64,000 nt of DNA from Corythucha ciliata (taxonomy: Eukaryota; Arthropoda; Insecta; Hemiptera; Tingidae), in assembly GCA_038030265.1 (NCBI GenBank), contig CM075943.1:8370001-8434000 (forward strand), given 5' to 3'. The position numbers and the translations under genes are program-made. Every line of letters starts with the position of its first letter. The stretch's first letter is position 1. The notes beneath the pieces were generated by a model that worked only from the letters and a program-made list of their open reading frames with translations, did not search any database and was not told where the DNA came from. Positions 36,901 through 48,100 of this stretch are shown here, piece after piece.

Positions 36901-39900
36901 GGCTCCGTAGTGGTCACTCCGAGTATGAACCAAGAAAGAAATCACATAAAGCCTCGAACGGTGAACTTCCCGTGGCAAAGAGGCATTAAAATTGGTAAGA
37001 TGTCGCGAAAAGTGTTTTCGAAATAGTCGAAAATTCGGCTAAAATCAAAATTTTCAGGCCAAGGTAGATTTGGCAAAGTGTACACGGCCGTCAACACCAA
37101 TACGGGTGAACTGATGGCGATGAAAGAAATTCCTCTTCAGCCGAACGATTTGCGAACCATCAAACAAGTGGGACTCGAGTTGAAAATATTCGAAGGAATT
37201 CAACATGAAAATCTCGTCCGGTATTACGGCGCTGAAGTACATCGGGTAAGCGAGATGCAGCCTCGGGGCGAATTAACGTCGATTTTTAAAATTATTATTA
37301 TTTTTTTTTGCGAAGGATGAGCTTCTGATTTTCATGGAGTTGTGCACTGAAGGCACTTTGGAATCATTGGTAGCCGCCTCGGAAAACGGCCTACCCGAGG
37401 GTCACGTCAGAAAGTACGCCAAACAGTTGGTGAGCGCGATTGCTGTCCTCCATCAGAACAGCATTGTGCACCGCGACATTAAACGTGAGTGGATTTTTTT
37501 TTTTTTCGCGTTCTTTTTTCTCCATCATTTTACTAGGAAAAATTTCGTTTTACCCGCAGCCGCTAATATTTTCCTCACGGACGAAGGTAATCGTCTCAAA
37601 CTGGGAGACTTTGGCTCCGCCGTCAAAATCAAAGCCCACACGACTGTTCCCGGTGAGCTAAGAGGCTTCGTCGGCACTCAGGGTAAGCTTTTGATTTTGT
37701 GATTTTTCAGGGCCGCCTTTGCGAAGGATTTTTTATTCTTGAGGTTTTCACACCTCTTCCTTGCTATCCTTCTTCGTAATTATAAGCCTCATGCTGAATG
37801 CTGCTTGGCCCCACCGATCGACCTCGTGGCAAACCTACTAGTTCGAGAGCTAGCGACAGTCCTATTCAACCGGAAGAACATAGTCACTAAAGGTGTGCAA
37901 AATGATGGCATTTGACCCCCTATTTACGAGTCCGGAAGTCTGCCATGCTGTATCTGGGGCCTAAGGATTTTATAACTAATTAAAGTCCTTAATTTGGGAC
38001 ATGAATTTAACCAGAAGAACATAGTCCAGAAACTAGTCTAATTCGAAAGGTTTTATGGAGCTGATTACGAATATGATCGTCTGCCACCGTCTGCCTGGGG
38101 CATTTGCCCTCTGTGGCTCGCCAAACTCACGTAATTCGGTAAATTTTAATTAACCGGAAGAAAACAGTCCTGAAACTTGTCTTATTCGATAGGTTTTATG
38201 GAGATTATTACAAATACAATCGTCTGCCTGGGGCATTCGCCCTCGGTGGCCAGTAAACTCCTTAAATCAGGGATATTAATTAACCGGAAGAACTAAGTCC
38301 GGAAAATGGTCTTTTGTGACACGTTTCATGTGGCTGATTAGGAAAATGATCGTCTGCCGGTGTCTGCCTGGGGCACTTGCCCTCAGTGACCAGTCAAACT
38401 GCACCGGAGGAAAATGATTAACCGGAAGAACATAGTCCTGAAACTAGTCTCATTCGAAAGGTTTTAAAGAGCTCATTACGAATATGATCGTCTGGCGCCG
38501 TCTGCCTGGGGCATTTGCCCATTGTGGTTCGCCAAACTCTCGAAATTTGGAAAATTTTAATTAACCGAAAGAACATAGTCCTGAAACTGGTCCTATTCGA
38601 TAGGTTTTATGAAAATGATTACAAATATAATCGACTGTCGGCGTCTGCCTGGGGCACTTGCCCTCAGTGACCCGTCAAACTGCACAAAGGGAAATGATTA
38701 ACCAGAGTAACATAGTCGTGATTCTAGTCTAATTCGAAAGGTTTTATGTAGCTGATTACGAATATGATCGTCTGCAGCCGTCTGCCTGGGGCATTTGCCC
38801 TTAGTGACCAGTCAAACTGCACCAGAGGAAAATGATTAACCGGAAGAACATAGTCCTGAAACTAGTCTCATTCGAAAGGTTTTATGGAGCTGATTACGAA
38901 TATAATCGTCTGCCTGGAGCATTTGCCCTCGGTGGCCAGTAAGCTCCTTAAATCAGCGATATTAATTAACCGGAAGAACTAAGTCCGGAAAATGGTCTTT
39001 TGCGACACGTTTCATGTGGCTGAATACGAAAATGATCGTCTTCCGGTGTCTGTCTGGGGCACATGCCCTTAGTGACCAGTCAAACTGTACCAGAGGAAAA
39101 TGATTAACCGGAAGAACATAGTCCTGAAACTAGTCTCATTCCAAAGGTTTTATGGAGCTGATCACGAATATGGTTGTCTGGCATCGTCTGCCTGGGGCAT
39201 TTGCCCCTTGTGGCTCGCCAAACTCTGGAAATTTGGAAAATTTTAATTAAGGACTCTGTTCTTCCGGTTAATTAAAATTTACCAAGATTTGTGAGTTTGG
39301 CGAGCCACAGAGGGCAAATGCCCCAGGCAGACGGTGGCAGACGATCATATTCGTAATCAGCTCCATAAAACCATAATTCAGCGCCACGTAAAAAATATAA
39401 TATTTCTTGTTCACTTAGAGACTACGGGGCTTCGACCCCGAGTCCCAGTACGAGAAGGTCATACAAATTGCCTATTACACTAAGAAACACGTTGCTTTCG
39501 TCGTGCTGTTGTAAAAAATAATGAATTTTTCCAAAAATTACTGAGTCGCCACTGCTCTGTTGGGGTAGTCGAACCTCACAAAATCTTCTCCTTTTTCTCA
39601 ACTTTCCAGTGGTGTACTTAAAATTTAAATTATCTCACTTCTCCCAAGAGAAAATTTGAGGTGAATTTTCTCTACGGTAATAGAAATTTTGAATTCCTGA
39701 GAATTTTGGTCTACTGAGGATTCGTTTGACTCACACAACCGTCCGTAGTCTTCACAAACCTTCCGTTTTTGGACTCCCACCCCCCACACCCACCTCAAAC
39801 ATTGAACTGAGAAATGTATTTTGTCTGTCGTTATTTCGAAAAATGGGAAGAAGGGTACTAGCGAGATTACTTAAATGTGTTACCGGCAAAGTGGGAAATT

Positions 39901-41434
39901 TGGACGCTATTCAAATTTCAGCCTCCTATTTTCTCTATTTGAGCAGCGAAGAGACCGTACTGGTTGCCTTGAGAATTTGTGTATTTTTCCTAGTTTTTGG
40001 AGGCAAATGAGCCCTCCTTTTCAATTTTAGTCACGAAGTTGCCGCAAGAAACCACCAATTGGCGTTTTTCGCAGTCACGGTGATTAATCGCTGATTATTC
40101 ACAATTTTATAGCAGCAAATCAACCATTTTTCTCAATTTTTCTATTTTAACCGCGAATTAACGTGTTTGCCAATTTTAGGCGTGAATTAATGTTTTTTCT
40201 TAATTTTAGCCGCGAATTTGTGATTTTTCTCCATTTTTTACTCGTGAATTGGCATTTTTTTCAATTTGTGCTTTTCCCCATTTTTAGCCGTGAACGTATG
40301 ATTTTTCCAACTTTATCCGTTTATTAGCGTTTTGCTACACTTTATCCACAATTTAGCGCTCTTTCTTAGTTTATCTGCTAATTAACGATTTTTCTCAATT
40401 TTAACGTCAGAATTGACGTTTCTCTCAATTTTAGCCGCGAATTAGTGACTTGTCTCGATTTTATCTGTGAATTAGCTGTTTAATGTTGTTGTTTTTTTCA
40501 ATTTGTGCCGTGAATTGGCGCTTTTCCTAGCCATAAAGTTGCCTTTGAAGCCGCGCATTGGTGTTTTTCTCATTTCTGGCCGCGAATTGGCTTTTTTAAA
40601 AATTAATTTTACGGCCTTGAATGTTTTAGTCGGGAATTAGTGATTTTTTCCTACACTTTATCTAGGAATTAGCCATGTTTCCCAATCCGAGTCTCTAAAT
40701 GAAGATTTTTCTATAAAGATGTGATCTGACGTTTTTTTTTCCATATGCATCACCGCTGGCCATACTCCGAGCTAGCTGGCGGCAATGTGGTTGGTGTTTT
40801 GGGGGGAGGGGCTCTCGTAGTTCCGCGCTTTTTGAAGCCACGACTAAAAATCCCTTCTAGAGCGGTGAAATTTAGAGAGCTCCGACAAATTAATTTTAAT
40901 TATTCTGTTTAGCTTACATGGCTCCGGAGGTGTTCATGCATTCCAATACGTCCGGGCACGGGCGTGCGGCAGATGTTTGGTCCTTGGGCTGCGTAGTGAT
41001 TGAACTTATGACGGGCAACGTAAGTTATTTTGACCCGAACTACCCCCCCCCCCCATCGTTTTTTATTTATTTATATTACGTTTTTGTCTCATCTTCACAG
41101 AGGCCGTGGTCAGAGTTCGACTCAAATTATCAAATTATGTTTAAAGTCGGCATGGGGGAAATTCCCGATTTTCCCGGTTCAATCAGCGACGAAGGTCAAG
41201 ATTTCCTAACTTTGTGCCTTCAACACAACCCCAGACATCGGGCAACGTCGGCTCAACTTATCGAACATTCATTTCTCAAGGTTTGCGTTCGACCTTTAAG
41301 CCTCCACATTTCCATTGTATCTCTTCAAATTTTACTTCCATGTTCATTGAAAGGTTGATCTCGACGAAGATCCTTGTTCATACTGCGTGCCCTCCTATCT
41401 GGAGGAATATTTAAAACTGGGCATCAAACGGTAG
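21988..41434 (+). CDS. MAP3K4: MAP3K4 (MEKK4) stress-activated MAP kinase kinase kinase
   Basis: Upstream kinase for the p38/JNK cascades. Exon ends: 21988-22055, 30418-30621, 30695-30810, 30892-31034, 31094-31267, 31337-31497, 31557-31651, 31716-31888, 31949-32061, 32123-32227, 32287-32410, 32480-32671, 32740-32901, 34335-34480, 34545-34640, 34719-34884, 34943-35095, 35164-35370, 35439-35596, 35653-35714, 35777-35956, then (second copy of a duplicated block) 37058-37245, 37316-37484, 37560-37682, 40913-41019, 41101-41280, 41354-41434. These sum to 3846 bp, 1281 aa (human about 1608). The acidic N terminus (SLDDAEYDDDND) is followed by the large MEKK4 helical region, with the family block GRGLRPRW. 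The kinase domain (from about 995) has GQGRFGKV, the lysine in AMKEI, HRDIKPAN, GDFG and MAPEV, so it should be active. First intron is 8.4 kb. The tandem duplication at 35141-37212 and a possible GC donor after exon 9 are the odd points. Confidence 0.92.
22925..23050. mobile_element. Degenerate copy of the 142-bp MITE family
   Basis: Inner arms CACAAAATTCTG and CAGAATTTTATGGAAATGGA, with the core word ATTTCCGCCCGTCCTCTCTG, match the core of copies A and B. The outer left end is decayed. Confidence 0.5.
23542..24970. repeat. Array element in MAP3K4 intron 1, unit near AATTAGCGATTTTTCTCAAT
   Basis: Some forty imperfect units of 26-34 bp (AATTTTAGCCGCGAATTAGCG / TTTTTCTC). The left boundary CAGTGGCGCCCACGGGTGAA, followed by ATCTTTCA, has an inverted match inside the hAT at 50340-50360. 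The array therefore appears to be carried by a mobile element with a defined end. The right end is unclear. Confidence 0.7.
26855..27054. mobile_element. 200-bp MITE, TTA target
   Basis: Ends GGGTATGTTTATATAGGAGC and its near complement (GCTCCTGTGTAAACATACCC) are flanked by TTA on both sides (26852-26854, 27055-27057). This fits a PIF/Harbinger-type MITE. Confidence 0.75.
27948..28216 (+). mobile_element. tRNA-headed SINE with 11-bp target duplication
   Basis: The head has a perfect polymerase III A box (TGGTGTAATGG) and B box (GGTTCGAATCC). A body of about 190 bp has no match I know. The whole is flanked by TTCAAAGCTAA at 27937-27947 and 28217-28227. Cloverleaf pairing is imperfect (short T stem, poor acceptor stem), so it is not a functional tRNA. 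The anticodon loop would read like Arg (TCG). The 3' end is short and A/T-ended. Confidence 0.82.
28250..28870. repeat. Array with strand flips, unit near TTTTGTGGTTAGAGCG
   Basis: Imperfect units of 16-30 bp built from 'gttttgtggttagagcg'. The orientation inverts near 28540 and returns near 28620, forming a local palindrome (GTGCGCTCTAACCACAAAAC). It lies in MAP3K4 intron 1 between the SINE and the candidate cassette exon. Confidence 0.65.
28959..29051 (+). CDS. Candidate cassette exon in MAP3K4 intron 1
   Basis: A 93-bp open stretch has an acceptor (C-run then CTATTAG) and a strong donor (GG/GTGAGT). It is phase 2 at both ends, exactly matching the junction between exon 1 (22055) and exon 2 (30418). 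It would insert 31 residues including WGWINNFLAYVTDFPFVGG. I know no MAP3K4 relative with this segment. It could be a species-specific cassette or alternative exon, or chance. Confidence 0.35.
33050..33540. repeat. Degenerate array, unit near AAATGGCCAAACTGACCATT
   Basis: Same family as 2690-3125, with words such as AAAATGGCCAAACTGACCAT and 'gacgattcgtgccctaaaa', in the MAP3K4 intron 32902-34334. Confidence 0.72.
33570..34290. repeat. Degenerate array, unit near GAAACTGTCAATTTCGTCCT
   Basis: About thirty units of 18-25 bp with core AACTGTCAATTTCGTCC fill the rest of the MAP3K4 intron up to the acceptor at 34334. Unit identity is loose; no coding sign. Confidence 0.75.
35141..36174 (+). repeat. 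Intragenic tandem duplication of MAP3K4, copy 1
   Basis: This 1034-bp block covers four whole exons (35164-35370, 35439-35596, 35653-35714, 35777-35956) and the start of the kinase G-loop exon (from 36020). It is repeated at 36178-37212 with a single 1-bp difference. The copy-1 G-loop exon is broken at 36174: it runs into 3 filler bases (GAT) and then intron sequence, and reads to a stop. Confidence 0.95.
36178..37212 (+). repeat. Intragenic tandem duplication of MAP3K4, copy 2
   Basis: Second copy of 35141-36174, identical except for one extra T near 36260 (CTGTTTTCGCG against CTGTTTCGCG). That shifts the frame of the exon at 36201-36408 and gives an early stop. The right end (37058-37245) is the intact G-loop exon that continues into the rest of the kinase. 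A normal protein needs each exon type used once. Confidence 0.95.
37830..39250. repeat. 137-bp tandem array in the kinase-domain intron of MAP3K4
   Basis: Nine good units, plus decayed ones at the left, repeat with a period of 128-143 bp. The landmark CTGCCTGGGGCA falls near 38091, 38224, 38364, 38502, 38645, 38782, 38910, 39050 and 39188. Each unit also has AACCGGAAGAACATAGTCC and GGTTTTATGGAGCTGATTAC. Two unit subtypes (ending 'ggctcgccaaactc' or 'gaccagtcaaactgcacc') partly alternate, suggesting a higher-order repeat. Confidence 0.88.
39251..39375. repeat. Inverted unit closing the 137-bp array
   Basis: Directly after the array, one unit appears in reverse complement: GTTCTTCCGGTTAATTAAAA, then GGCAAATGCCCCAGGCAGAC, then CGTAATCAGCTCCATAAAAC. 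Together with the last direct unit it forms a large hairpin. Confidence 0.85.
40010..40700. repeat. Degenerate array, unit near AATTTTAGCCGCGAATTAGCG
   Basis: Second array in the same 3.2-kb intron (37683-40912), same family and orientation as 23600-24970. The remaining intron sequence (39376-40009, 40701-40912) shows nothing else I can support. Confidence 0.7.
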
Positions 41435-42181
41435 ATCCCCCCACCACCGAATATGGAAATTTATGTAAATTTTAGGTCGAAAAGTGTTTTTCGACTTATA
41501 AAATACGTCGCAAGTTGCAGCATTTAAGTGAACGCCCCCCCCCCTCACACACGGACGGCGCGGGGCTCACGTCAAGATCGCGTTAGGATTTGATTCAATT
41601 TCGCGCTATAAAAAAAGAAAAACTTTGTGCAGTGGTTTTAAGTGCCTGCCTGGTGAGGAAGAACCGTTTTTTTTTTGTTTTTTTGTTTGTTATATGTAAA
41701 AGTAGCCGACGAACATCTAGTTTTGTCCAAGAGTAAGCGTTCATGTCTTGATTTAAGTGTACGCTTGTAGTTATTTACACACTAGTTGGACTTGTTGTGT
41801 ATAGCAGTTAGGCAGTTTTTGCCTATTTAGGCCTCACCTAAAACACGGCAATCGCCCCTCTACTATCAAGCTTGGTGAGTGAAGTTGGAAGGAGGAGCGT
41901 GGATGTTTAGTTGCTACCCGCTTGTTAATCCATTCAGTGTCAACTATCAAAGTCTTCTAGTCAGTTTTTTCTTCCCCGTTAAGAAGTATAAAGATTTATT
42001 TAGTTTTATATCTCGTTATGTCCAGGAAAATGAATTTATTTGCTAGCTGTTATGACTGTTCAGATTTATCCAAGTTGTATCGTTTATAAGATCTGTATCG
42101 AGTTGCGCCAATCAACCCTCTCAACAAAACAGAATTTTAAGACCCAAAAATCAACTTAATAACGTTGATGTCATGGCCATA

Positions 42182-42191
42182 AATAAATAAA
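42182..42191 (+). terminator. Poly(A) signals for MAP3K4
   Basis: Overlapping AATAAA hexamers at 42182 and 42186 lie about 750 bp past the MAP3K4 stop. The sequence between has no open reading frame with a family match and is probably 3' UTR. Confidence 0.55.
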
Positions 42192-42899
42192 ATTGTTCAA
42201 CAAGACGATGTGGGGCGTCAACGTCAGTGAAACCTTTTTACCACAATTTTACAGTCCCCTCCATCATGGTCCTAACTGTGCCAACGTTTTTCGCCCAGCC
42301 AGTTTCGTACGTGACAAGCACAACAGTTCCTAGATTTTATTTGTTTTTCTATAAAAAAAAAGCAATGGTATAAGGCGATTTTCGTCTTTTTAGTATCGGG
42401 AACCGGCCCGGGAGGTCATCGAACACTAAACCCGCCGAACACGAGTGTTCTGTGGGTTGTGTCTTACCTATACTCTATTTGTTTTATTCTCGGTTGTTAA
42501 TTTTGATGTCCGGAGTAAATTTTAGGAATAACTCCTTACAAAATTTACTTTTTCGCGAGTCGAATTTGTATTTTTGTTTCGTAGAACAACATAAAGCGTG
42601 CCCCCCCCCCCAACCGCCACCGTCATCACTGCCGGTGACAAGAAACACTCACGGGGGTGTCATCCACGTGGAGGCGGGAACCACCCACCACCGGTGGGTC
42701 GGGAGGGGGGTTGCATTGATCTCGCAACTTTAAATAACCCAGCCCTGGCCCAACACCCGGCGGCGGTGAAGGTTTCTCGTAACGTGGGGCTCATTTTTTT
42801 GTTTGTTTGCTTTTTCTTTCTTTTTCTTTTTTGTTCGACGTCTTTCCATGATTTGAAAATAATGAGTCGCTGCCGTAGAGAATACGAAAACAGACGAGG

Positions 42900-44704
42900 A
42901 TGCACAGTTTTGAAAAATTGAAATCTCTTTTTCTGGGACTCGTATTTTTTGTCGTGACGTCGAATTTTATTTGTATCAACGAGCGTGAGACCTGCCGAGC
43001 GATTTTGAGTCGTTGACGAGTAAAATCACACCCCACTAAATTCCTTCTTTTTTTCTCTCTCGAATAACAAATTTTTGTAGAATTCTTCGCGAGGCGACCA
43101 CCGGCCAAGTTGCTCGTTATTGGCGTCACTTCCGCTCCGGATCATTTCCAAAGGCGACAGGCGGCTCGTAGCACTTGGATGAGGCTGTTGAACGAGGAAG
43201 TAGTCGACGTTAAATTTATCGTGGGCGGTGAGCTGTGCTCGGTGCCACCCGATGATAGAGTCACACCGTGGGACTGCGTCGGCTGGAATTTGACGAATGG
43301 TTCCGGAGGTGTTTTATTCGTCTAATTTTATCGGTTGGCGATTTATGGCGTCATGTTTTTTTGTATTTTTTTTCAAAGGCAACTTTAACGACCCGTTGTC
43401 GACTTTTAAAAAAACTGAGCCATCACCCTCGACTCAAATTAACGGTTTCACGTTTTTAGTGAAACGTTCCATCAGTCGGGTGAAATTGAGTGTCGCCTCG
43501 TGCGCTCTAAATAACGGCAAAGCCCGACTGATACTTTTGGACTCGTCAACCAATCAAAAAATTGCTTCGGCGTCATTTCTCGAACAAACAAGTAGGGCAC
43601 CGTTTTTCGCTTTTCTCTCGTGGAAGTTCCCCGAATTTTTACAATTTGACGGTATTCCTACACAGGAGAGCCCATCCAATGGAAGAGTGTTGATTTGTCG
43701 TTAAAAGAAGGCTTCGAAGGGGAGCTGTTGTTGAAAAGCGACTCAATCCAAACGAGAAACTGCTCGTACGGGTTTAATACGGGCGGAGTCGTTCATTTTT
43801 TTGAAACATCCGACGGCGGCGGCGGCTCGTACACGAGCGTTGGAAGAAGCGACGCCGAGTCGGTGCCCTTTGGTTTTAGCTACCAAGTCGACGGTGAGTG
43901 ATCCGTAGTTCATTTTTAGAGCCCGGACTATGGGAGACATTGGTTTTATTTCAGATCCTCAAAATTTAAGCGATTTTTTGACGAAAAAGAGCGAACGAAT
44001 GAAACAATGGGCTCTGAGTTCTGAACGTTTGAGAATCGCCTTGTTAGAAGAGTCTGAGCGTTACAACGATATACTTTTTGTTGAAACAGTCGATGTTTAC
44101 AAGCATTTAACTCAGAAAATCGTCTCGTTCTTGAAATGGTCACTTTTTAACCTCAAATATTATTGTTTTGAGACACTAAAATAGAGCACCTTTACGCAGG
44201 CTCAATGACGTCGACGGATACGAATTCGTCCTTAAAACTGACGACGACGTTTTTCTCGACGTGACGCGCATCGTTGCACAACTTGAAGCGTCACGCGCCG
44301 AACGAGTCACCCACTGGTGGTGGAGCTGTTTCAAAGTCAATTCAACGGCTCGGTCGGTCGGCAAATGGCGGGATCGAATATCCAAGGACCGCGTCTACCC
44401 AGAGTTCCCCACCGGTGCGGGGTACGTTCTGTCGAGCGATTTGATCGACGAGTTTGTCACGACGGTCACGTCTTCACCTCTCCACCATCATCATTTGGGC
44501 GAAGACGTCGCCCTCGGTGTCTGGGCTCAGGGACGTCAATTGGCGACACCGCGACGACCCATTTGCTATTGGTCGTGCGGACGTCGCTGCGATATCGTTA
44601 ACCACCCCAGGTGTAACTTAGTAGAACTGGATACCGACGAATTAATGTATAGAACATGGGAAATGTATCAAGACTGTGGACATTTTATATGCGACTGTTT
44701 ATAA
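42900..44704 (+). CDS. B3GALNT2: B3GALNT2-type beta-1,3-N-acetylgalactosaminyltransferase
   Basis: Golgi/ER type II glycosyltransferase (GT31 fold) that in vertebrates adds GalNAc to GlcNAc on O-mannosyl glycans of alpha-dystroglycan. Six exons: 42900-42984, 43081-43308, 43379-43591, 43666-43893, 43955-44138, 44200-44704; 1443 bp, 480 aa (human 500). The start MHSFEKLK precedes one hydrophobic anchor (about residues 9-26). The catalytic half has RRQAARSTWM, DILFVETVDVY, the metal-binding KTDDDVFLD (about 326-328), WWWSCFKVN, YPEFPTGAGYVLS and HLGEDVALGVW; the tail is cysteine-rich (CGRRCDIV, CGHFICDCL). Donors include GTGAGA (42985) and the weaker GTCACT (44139). All phases close. The B3GALNT2 order of motifs fits better than B3GALT or B3GNT members. 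The substrate in this animal is not shown. Confidence 0.92.
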
Positions 44705-44987
44705 AGCTCAATTAATCAGTCAAGTTCATGCGAAATCGGACAACTCGTAATCATCGAAAATTGCTCACATACCTGTTACTTGAACTAGTTCTCGCATTTT
44801 TTCCGCGGCGGCTCAGTAACGAGGGCAATCCTGTCCAAAATCTCTTCAATTTTAATAGACTGTCTTCCACTTCAATTGTCTCCGCCTTCTTGGCATTGCA
44901 CACATATCTGAAAGCACTGATTCGTATAATTTTAACATATCAATAAGTGTCTTACTTAAAATGACAAAACTTACTCGTTCAATTGTT

Positions 44988-45006
44988 TTTATTGTAACTA
45001 AATAAA
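44988..45006. terminator. Facing poly(A) signals of B3GALNT2 (+) and the TBC1D gene (-)
   Basis: A plus-strand AATAAA at 45001-45006, about 300 bp past the B3GALNT2 stop, sits 8 bp from a minus-strand AATAAA (plus TTTATT at 44988-44993), about 195 bp past the TBC1D stop. If both are used, the two 3' UTRs overlap by a few tens of bases. Confidence 0.5.
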
Positions 45007-45188
45007 TAATAAATCTAGATAGAAATATAAACTGTTTTAGTACTATTTAACACGTAAAATCTCGGGTATAACAAAATTTCTGGACTAAAAATGGGCGGGG
45101 GGACGCCACTAGCGAGCTATAAACTAAATAATACTTGGGTTTTAAACGATACAATAAGAGAGGAGGGTCAAATGAGGTTTTTTATGGC

Positions 45189-48100
45189 TCACGAGACGCC
45201 ATTTGTTTTTGTCTTCATAGCCTGGGACTTGATGAGTAGCTGTGCCTCGTGACCGTGATCCTTTTTAAACACGTCATTGCAGGATTCGAATAGACGCGTC
45301 ACTTTGTTTTTGGTCAATTTCAGTTTTTCACTCACCTGATCCCCTGATGGGGCTTCGATGATTTTCAATTCGATATTTTTACTCGATTTAGATCGATTGT
45401 TCTTCTGGAGTTGGATTTTTTTTAGATGGGTCGTACCGCCGAAACTGGTGTGAACGCCGTTTGTGTCCAAGGGGTGGAAATGGTTTGAACCGAGTTCAAA
45501 AGAGCTTTGTGTCGATTTAAACGGTTTCATCGATTGTTGGTGGGGAGCGACGGTCTGGTCGCTTGGGTCAGCGTTTCTCGAGGGAGGCGGAGGCGGCGAA
45601 CGGGACGACTCTTGACGCGACGCAAGAGCCACTTTGTCTTCATCGGTCAGCGTTCGCCCAATTTGTTTAGCGTCCAGCTCCTGTTTGACTCGTCTTAAAT
45701 CAGCGGCTGAAAACTCGGGCGAGCTCATTTGTGGTCTCATAATTTTCTTCTTCTGCGAGATGTTGATTTGTGTGAGAATTCTCAAAATTTCGTTGGGTAT
45801 TTGTACGTCCTTATTCGAATAACCCAAATCGGAAATGAACTGTCCAAGCGTTAAAACAGTTACTTCCAGACATTTCACTTGGCTTTCCAATTTATTCATT
45901 TGTGACATATGAAACGATCTCGACGCTTCCAAACGGTTTATATTGCTCGTCGCGATCTACAACACCCAGAAATTACCATCGGCTCATTCACAGTCTCGCT
46001 ATTTCCACTTACGTGAAGCTGCTGGTTAAGTCCCGTAACTCGCTGCGTCAGAGCCTCGTTCGCGGTCTCCAATTCTCGAAGTCTTTTCAATTCCGGTCTG
46101 GGAGCGGTCATTTCCTCTTGAAGTACGTGGTATTCCACGCCGTACTCGTTCATTTCTTTCGTGATGTCCGTGACCATAACCTTAATAAAACAGAGAGGAG
46201 TGAACTCATGGGCTAACAATAAAATGGAATTGCAGTACCTCTTTGACGAGTTTGTCCATTGTGGAAGTATCGATTTGCGGTAATTTAACTTTCAGGTAAT
46301 CCATTATCGATTCAAAACTGTCGCATTCTAAAAGTTCCGCCCTGTGTATATCGAGAAGGGCAAGGGCAATTTTGAACAGCACTATCGGAGAATCGGCGAA
46401 CATTAAATCTGGAATTGACAAGCGTTTAAATTACGCGAATAGTCCTCTAAAAGGGGGTGACGGGAGGGAGGAGGAGTACGTACCAAAAACTCTGGCCACA
46501 AAACCGAGGGGGAATTGCGAGGCGAACAGAGTCAAAAGCCAAGGGGCTGCGTACAGAGTTGGGGCGACGTCCAGGGCGTCGAAATGAGCGTACAAATCTG
46601 GCAGGCGATCGTGAAGAAGTCGCGACAATTGGTACAGCGAGACTTGAAGGGCTGTCATGTCAGGGAGATAGCGACATCGAATGCCTTGACGAAACATGAG
46701 TTGTTTTAGAACATAAAACGCCTCACTTTCACTCATCTAAAAAAAAAAGTTAGACGATTGGAATGACGTGAGATAGAGAGTGTGAGGGAGGCAAAAGTGA
46801 GACTCACGTGTAACAAAAGAACGGCTGCAATGAAGCTCAACCCCTGACAGTAACCAACTTCAGGGTCGAGCAACGAGTACGCTTTTAATAGATTGAACAG
46901 AGCCAATTGACCAGGGCCGAGCGGTGAACTGAAATACGTGTGACTAGGAAAAGTTCTACCCAGGTCGATTAAAATCGAATGCTGATGCGACGTCAATTGT
47001 TTCAACAGTTGTTCGTACGAAACGTTGTAATTTGGAAAAGAGGAAGCGTTGAACGGAGCAATTTTCGACGTACGCTGTTTGATTAGGTGAAGCCACACCT
47101 CGCCTCGTTTGGCTTTCGGTATACCTGAACATGGTGGAGAAGAAAGTTAGTTTTCAGCGGCGGTTGAAAAAAATTTTGGCACGCCGGGCGCGTTCCAAAA
47201 ACATTTGACACTCAGGACGGACGGCTCCAGTTCTCAATTTAGCATTGTCGGGGTCCTGTGGGAGGTGGCTATGTTATCATCAGCCCGGAAGTCCTGGGAA
47301 AAGCCTCGACACAGGCGGACCTCACTGGCTCACGGTAGAAGTAATGCCGAAAACAAGGACAACGCAACATGGTCAGTTTTGGTCACTTTGAGGGGGGCGG
47401 ACGCTCCCTTAGGGGCTATTCGGCCTTGACCACCTGCAGTTCTCAATTCAGCATGGTCGGAGGGACTCTAAACCAGCATACAGCTCAAATCGAATCATTT
47501 TGAAGAAGGGTACAAAACGCTCATTTTTAGCCACTTTGAGGGGGGCTGTCACCCCTTTAGGGACAATCGCGCCGAAACCACGGGCATTTGTCATTTCAGC
47601 ATTGCCCTAGGGACTCACAAATCGCGTTTGATGCAGATCGGAACACTTTGATAAGATTGGCCAAAAATTGCGTCTACTTACTATCCGTGGGACATTTTGG
47701 CGAAAATGGTTTGGCCTGTTTTCCACCCCTTAATTGATACACTACGTGGTTTATTGTTTAAAATGCGTCGTTCTTACCTTTTTTGACGGCATTCATTATC
47801 ATTGTCGACTCCAATTTCTTGTCGTCTTTTATAATAATGTCCCAGACATCAGAGGGTTCAACCGTCCCAATTTCGGCGTACTCCAGTTTTATCCTTTTCA
47901 CGTTAGCTTCTTCTTGACGCTCTGAAAATTGAGGATGTGTAGAGCGCGTATAGAAACATATTTCAAACAGAAATTGGCTTTAAAATACCTGTTAGTCGAG
48001 CGTTTTCTTTTTCCATTCGGATTAAGAGCACTTGTTGATTTATGGCCTTTTTCCACAAGTCCCGGTAGAATTGTTTGTCTTTTTTTATTTCTTCTTTTTT

